64,000 nucleotides of DNA from Sphingobacterium sp. CZ-UAM (GTDB lineage: Bacteria > Bacteroidota > Bacteroidia > Sphingobacteriales > Sphingobacteriaceae), in NCBI RefSeq assembly GCF_002000245.1, contig NZ_MTCM01000001.1, positions 930,001 through 994,000 on the forward strand, given 5' to 3'. The notes below the pieces were generated by a model. That model saw nothing but the letters and a program-made list of their open reading frames with translations. It was not told the origin of the DNA and did no database searches. This document shows, piece by piece, positions 31,704 to 37,563 of this stretch. Position 1 is the stretch's first letter, and each line of letters opens with the position of its first letter. The translations under genes were made by a program, and so were the position numbers.

Positions 31704-32610
31704 ATAATTTGGTTTTAGCGTTCAAAGTACATCCAAGCGATTTGGCTTTGTCTGATAAATAGCGTGACGCTAGCATTTTGCTGTTCCAAATGTGTTCTAC
31801 TTCATCAGTGATCCAAGGGATCATATCATTGGCCGTACCCGCATCAGTGACGAATGAATCGATGTTATCCTTGATGGTTTGCATCAGATTATTGAACTCA
31901 TCATTTTGTTTTTTACGCTCGTGGGCAGCAACCGCATAGCGTTTGACAATAAGGGACATTAAATTGTTAGGATCATTCGTAGCATCCGGAATGTTGATCA
32001 GAGGCTCAAGATCACAGGTATTCTTTCCATAGAATCTCTCGCAGGCATCAAAAGAAATTGTTCTTTGTTTCCCTTTTGCCTCCATGTAACCAACTAGATC
32101 CAGTTCGCGAATAAGGTCACCGCCTGAAGAACCACCAATTAGTGGACGGATAATTTTTTGCTCACCGTCTTTTTCTTCAGCATCATGTGCAACGAAAATC
32201 AAATTCAGACCAAGCATTGAAACTTGGGAAAGGAATTGAACGAACATCGCTTTACGTGCGCCGTAGCCACCGATGGCCAATTGCCCTCCAGCTGTACCAT
32301 TTTTCGGATTTGTTTTGATCAGATAAACTGACATAAAATCCAACATTTTGCCTGCTGTATCGATCACTAACGTTTTGAAGTCGCTAAGGTCTTCCTGAAG
32401 AACCTGCTGCACATCTTCCCACGATTTAATCTGTACTGTTGGTGTTTGATGCTGTGCTTTCACACGGTGGACGCCACCGTCGAAATCTAATAACAAAGGA
32501 TCAGGAGCAGACAACGCTAAAGTTGTTTTACCGATACCAGGCTGACCGTAAAGAAGTGCTTTCAATGTTGTTGGAGTTGTTAACTCTGATGGTTTTTTAA
32601 TTAAGCTCAT
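31672..32610 (-). CDS. Sak4-like RecA-fold recombination ATPase (AAA_24)
   Basis: The product is 312 residues with Walker A LLYGQPGIGKTTLAL near residues 19-33 and DGGVHRVKA after the second strand. Walker B is TLVIDTAGKM near 84-93, and FVAHDAEEKDGEQKIIRP near 140-157 has the sensor-like His. The layout matches the AAA_24/Sak4 group of short RecA-like phage recombinases. It is the first gene of the recombination pair. The ATG is preceded by the leader AACCATATAAAG, shared with two other early genes. Confidence 0.8.
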   Translation of the reverse strand: MSLIKKPSELTTPTTLKALLYGQPGIGKTTLALSAPDPLLLDFDGGVHRVKAQHQTPTVQIKSWEDVQQVLQEDLSDFKTLVIDTAGKMLDFMSVYLIKTNPKNGTAGGQLAIGGYGARKAMFVQFLSQVSMLGLNLIFVAHDAEEKDGEQKIIRPLIGGSSGGDLIRELDLVGYMEAKGKQRTISFDACERFYGKNTCDLEPLINIPDATNDPNNLMSLIVKRYAVAAHERKKQNDEFNNLMQTIKDNIDSFVTDAGTANDMIPWITDEVEHIWNSKMLASRYLSDKAKSLGCTLNAKTKLFENKKIAENA

Positions 32611-32638
32611 TTTGTTTTTACTTTATATGGTTTAAAAA

Positions 32639-32749
32639 TTATTTACTCATTATGTAAGTGATTAGTATGATCAGTTTGAAAAGGATCCCTCCTATCACTA
32701 GAATCCTGAAAATCCATTCACTTACCGTCAGTTTTGAAGAATCCTTCAT
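32639..32749 (-). CDS. Very small single-span membrane protein
   Basis: The reading frame of 36 residues begins MKDSSKLTVSEWIFRILVIG and continues with a strongly hydrophobic run to a short polar end. The helix is about residues 13-33. It overlaps the end of the 76-residue gene by 32 bp and ends 28 bp before the recombinase start, filling an otherwise empty 107-bp gap. The clear membrane helix argues that it is real. It could be a membrane modulator, but the function is unknown. Confidence 0.5.
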   Translation of the reverse strand: MKDSSKLTVSEWIFRILVIGGILFKLIILITYIMSK

Positions 32750-32948
32750 GAATCTTTTTCTCGTTTAAATCGTTATTGGATGTAAATAGCTGAACATTTG
32801 CCCCAAGCTGTCTCAACTGATACATCTCAGTCAAAACTTTCTTTAAAGGAGGTGTTAATGCCGTTCTTTTGATTTCTGCGAACCACTCAGCGAAAGATGG
32901 TCTATCGACTGGAGCCTCAATTGTTCTCATTACTGTTACCGTTTTCAT
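32718..32948 (-). CDS. Small early phage protein
   Basis: The 76-residue protein starts MKTVTVMRTIEAPVDRPSF and is helical (FAEWFAEIKRTA, KKVLTEMYQLRQLGAN). It lies 2 bp after the upstream gene's stop, and its end is overlapped by the tiny membrane protein. Function unknown. Confidence 0.55.
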   Translation of the reverse strand: MKTVTVMRTIEAPVDRPSFAEWFAEIKRTALTPPLKKVLTEMYQLRQLGANVQLFTSNNDLNEKKIHEGFFKTDGK

Positions 32949-32950
32949 AA

Positions 32951-33334
32951 CTATGCGTTTAATGATCGTTTACGAACTGTGTAAATTGAATTTTCAATTA
33001 CCTGTGCAAGCAATTGCCTTTCTCTCTGCTCCAACCACGCTCCTGCAACCTCCTCTGCTCTTTCCGAGACATAATCCCAAATGTTGATATGGCAAATGCT
33101 GTATTCAGTATTACCATTGTATGGGTCAAAGCATACCGGTACTTCATGTTTTAATTCAGAAGCTGGGATCAAGGCTCTCACCTCTGATTCGCCGAGCATG
33201 ATCTCCATATAGCTGTCTTCATTTCCTTCGTAGCCATATTGGATCGTTAGGGAGTTCCCGAAGCGAAAAGCTTCGATCAGCTCCAATTTTGGTTTTTCGA
33301 TAATTATTCCTACTTTCGAGTTCATTTTGTTCAA
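32951..33334 (-). CDS. Hypothetical early phage protein
   Basis: The product is 127 residues; the second Met (MNSKVGIIIEK, three codons in) is an equally good start. It is mixed beta/alpha, with a Glu/Arg-rich helix near the end (RAEEVAGAWLEQRERQLLAQ). The leader AACCATATAAAAT lies 18 bases before the ATG. Function not recognised. Confidence 0.6.
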   Translation of the reverse strand: MNKMNSKVGIIIEKPKLELIEAFRFGNSLTIQYGYEGNEDSYMEIMLGESEVRALIPASELKHEVPVCFDPYNGNTEYSICHINIWDYVSERAEEVAGAWLEQRERQLLAQVIENSIYTVRKRSLNA

Positions 33335-33356
33335 CTATTTTATATGGTTGTCACTT

Positions 33357-33384
33357 GCCTGAGGTACGAACTCAGGCTTTTTTT
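33357..33384 (+). terminator. Rightward-pointing intrinsic terminator inside a leftward operon
   Basis: GCCTGAG (33357-33363) pairs with CTCAGGC (33371-33377) over a 7-base loop. Seven T follow on the + strand (33378-33384). Genes on both sides are read leftward, so the hairpin would stop antisense transcription coming from the left. On the leftward strand it is preceded, not followed, by the A/T run. Confidence 0.65.
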
Positions 33385-33676
33385 ATTTAAATGGTTCAAG
33401 CAATTCTTCGAGAATGGCTTTGGTATCGAAAAGAGGTAAGCCTAATTGCTTCTTTTCTTTATTCAGCTTCTCTATCCTATCAGCGTATTTAATCATCGCT
33501 TTATCTAGTTGCTGCCTATAAAGTTTGGTTACGAGCGACAATCTCCTCTGCTTTGTTTCATCTTCCTTCTGCTTTTTGCTTTTCTTTGGAACATCGAGCA
33601 TGGATCGCAAACGGTCGATTTCCGCTTGCTGCATCGCAATCTGCTTTGCCATTTCGATCAATGCTTGGTTGTCCAT
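33383..33676 (-). CDS. Small coiled-coil phage protein
   Basis: The 97-residue product is Lys/Gln-rich with two helical stretches (IEMAKQIAMQQAEIDRLRSML and MIKYADRIEKLNKEKKQL, each a predicted coiled coil). It starts 2 bp after the upstream gene's stop. An early regulatory or scaffolding role is possible; nothing is recognised. Confidence 0.55.
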   Translation of the reverse strand: MDNQALIEMAKQIAMQQAEIDRLRSMLDVPKKSKKQKEDETKQRRLSLVTKLYRQQLDKAMIKYADRIEKLNKEKKQLGLPLFDTKAILEELLEPFK

Positions 33677-33678
33677 TA

Positions 33679-33906
33679 TTATGCTTCAGCGTCAGGTAAG
33701 CGTTCAACCATTACGACATCTTTGCCATCAACCGTATCACTCCAAGTTTTGAAGCGTAGATTCTTATTGAATCTCTTTTTACAGATTGAAATTTCTGATC
33801 TTACCGCAGACGCAGATTCTATTGCTACAGGAGCAGTTTGCCCAATCTTCCAAGCGAGTACTCGCTTTCTCCAGGACATTTTTTCAGGTGTTTCTAATAC
33901 TTGCAT
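33679..33906 (-). CDS. Small basic phage protein
   Basis: The 75-residue basic protein (MQVLETPEKMSWRKRVLAWK) has a conserved-looking middle, GQTAPVAIESASAVRSEIS, and no motif named. It is the second gene leftward of the operator region, 22 bp after the 57-residue gene. Confidence 0.55.
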   Translation of the reverse strand: MQVLETPEKMSWRKRVLAWKIGQTAPVAIESASAVRSEISICKKRFNKNLRFKTWSDTVDGKDVVMVERLPDAEA

Positions 33907-33928
33907 ATCTACTTTACTTTTTATCCGA

Positions 33929-34102
33929 TTAATAGCCTAAGAAAATAAGTGCCTCGCCAGTGGTCCAGTCGTTGATCTTGTGTTCAACAATGGTAGAATT
34001 CTTGGTATTGACATCAACTACCTGTTCCAATGCGTAAATACCATCTGCTTTGTGGATCACTTGAACCCCATGAGATTTTAGAATGTTTACTATCTTTTTC
34101 AT
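33929..34102 (-). CDS. First small gene of the leftward early operon
   Basis: The 57-residue protein starts MKKIVNILKSHGVQVIHKAD and ends ALIFLGY. It is the first gene leftward of the operator region, about 30 bp downstream of a TATATTTG -7 box, so its transcript start is well placed. The small alpha/beta layout and position opposite the repressor would suit a Cro-, Cox- or anti-repressor-like regulator, but no HTH is evident. Confidence 0.65.
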   Translation of the reverse strand: MKKIVNILKSHGVQVIHKADGIYALEQVVDVNTKNSTIVEHKINDWTTGEALIFLGY

Positions 34103-34131
34103 CTCTTTTGCTATCTTTGATTATTATAAAA

Positions 34132-34184
34132 CAAATATAATTCTCTTTTGCGAATTATCATAATAATAATTCTATTTTGAGAAT
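34132..34184. promoter_or_regulatory. Divergent promoter/operator region of the prophage switch
   Basis: Two similar inverted repeats lie between the divergent genes: ATAATTC-N8-GAATTAT at 34137-34158 and ATTCT-N6-AGAAT at 34169-34184. A leftward -7 box TATATTTG (34139-34132) overlaps the first. A rightward TTTG (34147-34150) and TATTTTG (34173-34179) overlap the first and second and are plausible -33/-7 elements for the repressor gene. Binding of the repressor to both sites would shut the early operon and autoregulate the repressor. Confidence 0.6.
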
Positions 34185-34196
34185 AATAAAATATAA

Positions 34197-34637
34197 ATGA
34201 CATATAATCAGGTAAATAAAAATTCGCAAAAAATTGATAGGTTGTTAAAAATCATAAAAGAAAGCGAATTTAAGACAAATGCATTGTTCGCAAAAGCGAT
34301 AAAAATGTCGCCTAGCTACCTTTCTGAGGTGCTTAACGGAAAAAAAGAACCCCCAAAATATTTAGGTTTAAAACTTGAGAAATTTTTAAACGTTAATATT
34401 GATTGGTGGGAAACGGGGGTTGGCGCAGTATATTTGACGCCAAAGGATAGTAGTGAATTCGATTTTGCGAACACCTCTTTTGCAGATAAAGACAAGCTAA
34501 TATTGAACCTTGAAACTCAAGTTGCCGAACTCAGAGAAGATAAAAAAAGGTTGCTCAAAGAATTGGAAGAGTATAAGGCAAAAGTTTCTGGGTTAGAATT
34601 AGAACTTAACCAAACTAAAAGACGAGGCACAGCGTAG
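34197..34637 (+). CDS. Prophage repressor (HTH plus coiled coil)
   Basis: The product is 146 residues. An N-terminal HTH of the lambda-repressor type (residues about 28-55; NALFAKAIKMSPSYLSEVLN then GKKEPPKYLGL) is followed by a short linker and a C-terminal coiled coil (about 100-138; EDKKRLLKELEEYKAKV). There is no S24 peptidase domain, so it would not respond to RecA cleavage like CI; induction must use another route, such as an antirepressor. It is divergent from the early operon, with the operators between. Confidence 0.8.
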   Translation: MTYNQVNKNSQKIDRLLKIIKESEFKTNALFAKAIKMSPSYLSEVLNGKKEPPKYLGLKLEKFLNVNIDWWETGVGAVYLTPKDSSEFDFANTSFADKDKLILNLETQVAELREDKKRLLKELEEYKAKVSGLELELNQTKRRGTA

Positions 34638-34693
34638 AGCTTGGATAGTCTATATAAGAGAGTATTAGTATTTATATTGACCAATTAATTGAT

Positions 34694-35200
34694 ATGAAAA
34701 GAATATTAGTCATGCTGATGATGGTTTGTATCACTCAATTTTTTTCTTCTTGCAAAAACAAAAGCAAGGAGCAATTAGCTATAGAAGCTTCGACCATATA
34801 TCTTAAAAAGAATATGAATGATCCTTCAAGCTATGAATCTATTGAGTGGCATAGCTTTGAACCGACTTTCGGATCGTATGAATACTCTAGAGAAGGCTCT
34901 GAGTATCTAAAGAAAATCAAAAAATTTGAACGACAAGTGGACAGTATTGGTAAGCTTATCAAACAACAGTCAAATAATGATGTCTTGAAGATCAATTATA
35001 AATTAGGAGCTGAGTATGTTGAAAGAATGTATGATACCATTTTATCAAAGAGTGATACAATGAAACCGAATGTATTGGTTGGATATTCGATTAAACATAA
35101 GATGAGAGGAAAAAATTCTTACGGTGCATTGGTCTTAAATGATATGAAATTCTATTTAGATACCAATTTCGTTGTTTTGAATTCCGAAAACGCCAATTAA
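34694..35200 (+). CDS. Prophage-encoded lipoprotein, unknown function
   Basis: The product is 168 residues with a type II signal peptide. A hydrophobic run ends FFSSC at about residues 16-20, so lipidation is at Cys20 followed by KNKSKEQ. The mature part is helical and charged. It is transcribed away from the early operon, right of the repressor, the usual place for genes expressed in the lysogen. A surface-bound lipoprotein could block superinfection, but no family is recognised. Confidence 0.7.
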   Translation: MKRILVMLMMVCITQFFSSCKNKSKEQLAIEASTIYLKKNMNDPSSYESIEWHSFEPTFGSYEYSREGSEYLKKIKKFERQVDSIGKLIKQQSNNDVLKINYKLGAEYVERMYDTILSKSDTMKPNVLVGYSIKHKMRGKNSYGALVLNDMKFYLDTNFVVLNSENAN

Positions 35201-35225
35201 AAAAATATAATATTAACCATAATAA

Positions 35226-36110
35226 ATGAATACTCCGCAATCAATAAATAATAGACTTCTGCGTCTTTACCCAGTACATTATATTAAAGAGAATTTTAAT
35301 TCTGAACAAAGAATTCAATCTGAAATAGTAAATGATATAATTGCAAGATTTAATGATCAAGCAATATCTGAATTTGTTTTCAACCATGTTAATATAACAA
35401 AACAATCAATTTATGTTTATAATACAGCAAATGTTTATAGACATAGGAATAATGTTATTGCTGACGAATTGGGTTTGGAAATCACAAGCCAACAGTTGGT
35501 AGATGGTGTGTTAACTTTAGGTGGTTATCATTCTATTGTAGTAGAAATCAGAATTTTAGATGAAAATAGAAATTATCAGGAACTCAATCTCATAATCAAA
35601 CAGCCTTACCAGGTGATCGTTAAGGGAAATTACATTGTTATTAAACTCACTAAAGTTGAAAGTAACCTGAGAGCATATTTAGGTAATACTGTTGAGGTTC
35701 TAAAATCGAAAAAACTTTCGGATGACAGTGATGCAATAAATAGTATTTTAACTTATTTTGATCAAAATCACCATGTTCGGCCAGGTAAGGCAGATTTAAA
35801 TCGAGGTGTAAAACATTTATGGGAAAATGATATTATAGACAGTAGAGAAGTTGCTTATAGGAAAGATTCTTCACGAGCAACTGAAATAATGGATGAAAAT
35901 AGTTTATACAAAGAGATATATCCAGAAGCATACATCGAAACAATGAGAAATCCTTTAGAGAACTGTACCTTTAGATATCTTGGTGAGGATGAGAATTTTC
36001 CGGAACATTTTATCTGTGATGCTACAAATGGGACTCTTTCGTTCAATATATATCCAAAGAATTTGAATCAGATAAACGCTGTAATCGATGAAATTATTAG
36101 AAATAATTGA
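35226..36110 (+). CDS. Unknown cargo protein A, first of a three-gene operon
   Basis: The 294-residue soluble protein starts MNTPQSINNRLLRLYPVHY. It has a mixed N-terminal half with beta strands (residues about 100-150) and a helical C-terminal half containing HHVRPGKADLNRGVKHLW. I see no nuclease, kinase or peptidase motif. The coding DNA is visibly more AT-rich than the phage core, which suggests recent acquisition. Its end overlaps gene B by 23 bp, and B overlaps C by 17 bp, so the three are one unit. Defence or immunity is a reasonable guess from the place, but only a guess. Confidence 0.65.
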   Translation: MNTPQSINNRLLRLYPVHYIKENFNSEQRIQSEIVNDIIARFNDQAISEFVFNHVNITKQSIYVYNTANVYRHRNNVIADELGLEITSQQLVDGVLTLGGYHSIVVEIRILDENRNYQELNLIIKQPYQVIVKGNYIVIKLTKVESNLRAYLGNTVEVLKSKKLSDDSDAINSILTYFDQNHHVRPGKADLNRGVKHLWENDIIDSREVAYRKDSSRATEIMDENSLYKEIYPEAYIETMRNPLENCTFRYLGEDENFPEHFICDATNGTLSFNIYPKNLNQINAVIDEIIRNN

Positions 36111-36459
36111 CAAGACCTCTATTGGAAAATGGGTTGAAAAGAAGCAATCCACGATTGAAAACACAGATCCTAAAAAGATATATGTGGAAAATATCCGTAG
36201 CTTTTTTGGTATGTCTACAAAGGTTGCAAGATTTTTTTGTGATTTGGCCGTCAGGGAAAAGAAGCTCACAAAACATATCGGTTACATTTGCCCTAACTCT
36301 AATTGTAAAAAAATAATGTTTTCAGAAGAATACGGAAACACTACTAAACACCTTGATGTTGAATGTCAAAATTGTGAGATCCGAGGAGAAGAAAATTTTC
36401 AATTTGATAAGGCTAATTTAGATTCTATAATTTTCTATAAACTTGTGGGCAATGATTAG
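36088..36459 (+). CDS. Unknown cargo protein B with zinc ribbon
   Basis: The product is 123 residues. The N-terminal 60 residues look helical, like a small winged-helix or homeodomain-type region (IRSFFGMSTKVARFFCDLAV). A zinc ribbon follows: CPNSNCKK near 69-76 and CQNCE near 92-96, separated by a His/Asp-containing stretch. It could be an adaptor or regulator for gene A. It overlaps A by 23 bp and C by 17 bp. Family not recognised. Confidence 0.65.
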   Translation: MKLLEIIDKTSIGKWVEKKQSTIENTDPKKIYVENIRSFFGMSTKVARFFCDLAVREKKLTKHIGYICPNSNCKKIMFSEEYGNTTKHLDVECQNCEIRGEENFQFDKANLDSIIFYKLVGND

Positions 36460-36694
36460 AGAAAAAAAGGAACTTACTAAAGAAAAAGTTGAAGTATATG
36501 GTTTGATGGGCGATGTAATTGTGAAGTTTGGATTGGTAATCATATTAACAATACTTTTCTTGGGTGTTTTAGGTATAATAGTATATAGTGTCATTAAAGA
36601 TAAATGCGGGCAAGTTTGGTGGTTGTCAATTGTTAATGCCACTTTAGGCTTTGGACTTAGAGCCATGTTCAAGCATTATTTCAAAACTAACTAG
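36443..36694 (+). CDS. Unknown cargo protein C, small membrane protein
   Basis: The 83-residue protein has a strong membrane helix at about residues 24-50 (IVKFGLVIILTILFLGVLG) and a second weak hydrophobic segment near 57-75. A short basic tail follows. It is the last gene before the attachment site. A soluble-plus-zinc-plus-membrane trio resembles the layout of effector, regulator and pore in some defence systems, but the similarity is only architectural. Confidence 0.6.
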   Translation: MWAMIREKKELTKEKVEVYGLMGDVIVKFGLVIILTILFLGVLGIIVYSVIKDKCGQVWWLSIVNATLGFGLRAMFKHYFKTN

Positions 36695-36784
36695 CACAAA
36701 AAACAGCACCAAAATCCCTCCTGGAAAACGCATGAAAAAGCATAAAAATGGGTCGAAACTAATAAAAACGGAGAGTTCCGTGAA

Positions 36785-36807
36785 TTCGAATCCCTCCCTT
36801 TCCGCCA
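36785..36807 (+). other. Right attachment site: 23-bp tRNA 3' end
   Basis: The bases TTCGAATCCCTCCCTTTCC plus GCCA match the T loop, T-stem 3' strand, acceptor 3' strand (CCTTTCC), discriminator G and CCA of a tRNA, probably tRNA-Ser. The bases upstream do not complete a tRNA (the T-stem 5' strand does not pair), so this is the duplicated 3' end left by integration into a tRNA gene. The whole tRNA and the integrase should be at the other prophage end, left of the window. The bases about 36,700-36,780, after gene C, hold no gene and probably contain integrase arm sites. Confidence 0.75.
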
Positions 36808-36815
36808 AATTGTAC

Positions 36816-36855
36816 AAATGCCATGAATAATTGTTATTCATGGCATTTTTGTTTT
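36816..36855 (+). terminator. Host tRNA terminator
   Basis: A perfect 15-bp stem (36816-36830 with 36834-36848) over a 3-base loop is followed by T-rich bases up to about 36,855. It comes 9 bp after the tRNA CCA end and was the terminator of the host tRNA before integration. From here to the next gene (37051) about 195 bp hold nothing else I can support. Confidence 0.9.
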
Positions 36856-37050
36856 ACTACTATAATCCGCTTTTGAAAGGGAGCTAATGATTGGGACTTC
36901 ATGCTGATGTAAGCTTTTGTCTACTATTTTGATATCTTATGGGCTCAATGGAGAATTTAATCATTGTTTCACAATAAAAACAATTTAATACGTTATCTTT
37001 ATTAACAAAGTAAATTGTATTTATCATATAAAAAATTAGAATAGGAAAAA

Positions 37051-37380
37051 ATGGGAAAATTTGTAGTGAAAACCAGAAAAGACGGTGAATTCCAGTTTAA
37101 TTTAAAGTCCGGAAATGGTCAGGTCATTCTGAACAGTGAAGGTTATAAAACAAAGGCGAATTGTTTAAATGGAATTGAATCAGTTAAAAGAAATGCACAG
37201 GACAACAATAAATTCGAAAGGAAGACCTCAACAAACGGGAAACACTATTTCAACTTAAAAGCGACCAATGGTCAAGTTATCGGTACAAGTGAACTATATG
37301 AAAGTGCAAGTGGTATGGAAAATGGTATCGAATCTGTAAAATCAAATGCGCCAGATGCTACGATCGAAGATCTTGATTAG
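37051..37380 (+). CDS. YegP/DUF1508 family protein
   Basis: The 109-residue protein has two tandem copies of a 50-residue unit: GEFQFNLKSGNGQVILNSEGY near residues 12-32 and HYFNLKATNGQVIGTSELY near 66-84. Each is followed by GIESVKxNA. This is the DUF1508 (YegP) fold, a small dimeric domain of unknown function common in Bacteroidota. It is the first host gene after the att site and has its own terminator. Confidence 0.92.
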   Translation: MGKFVVKTRKDGEFQFNLKSGNGQVILNSEGYKTKANCLNGIESVKRNAQDNNKFERKTSTNGKHYFNLKATNGQVIGTSELYESASGMENGIESVKSNAPDATIEDLD

Positions 37381-37403
37381 CCGTTAAAAATGAGGATTTA
37401 CAT

Positions 37404-37436
37404 GAAGAAGCCCGGTAGCAATGATCGGGCTTCTTC
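37404..37436 (+). terminator. Terminator after the YegP-like gene
   Basis: GAAGAAGCCCG (37404-37414) pairs perfectly with CGGGCTTCTTC (37426-37436) over an 11-base loop, 24 bp after the stop codon. The T-run is short. The hairpin could also help terminate leftward transcripts from the oxidoreductase operon. Confidence 0.65.
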
Positions 37437-37451
37437 GTCTAAATCATAGGA

Positions 37452-37559
37452 TTACTTTCTATCCTTAGCACGGATTGTTCTAGCTATGATCTTAAAATCC
37501 ACCACAGAGAAGGTCGGTTTAAGGTAGCCCAATTCAACGAACCAAACGTGAATATGCTT
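37452..37559 (-). pseudogene. Remnant of an unidentified gene
   Basis: An open frame of 35 codons on the - strand ends in TAA at 37452-37454 but has no start codon and is closed upstream by TAA at 37560-37562. The translation, including HVWFVELGYLKPTFSVVDF and IARTIRAKDRK, looks like real protein. It lies just downstream of the molybdoenzyme gene stop (37564). It could be the 3' end of a lost gene. The source is not recognised. Confidence 0.35.
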
Positions 37560-37563
37560 TTAG

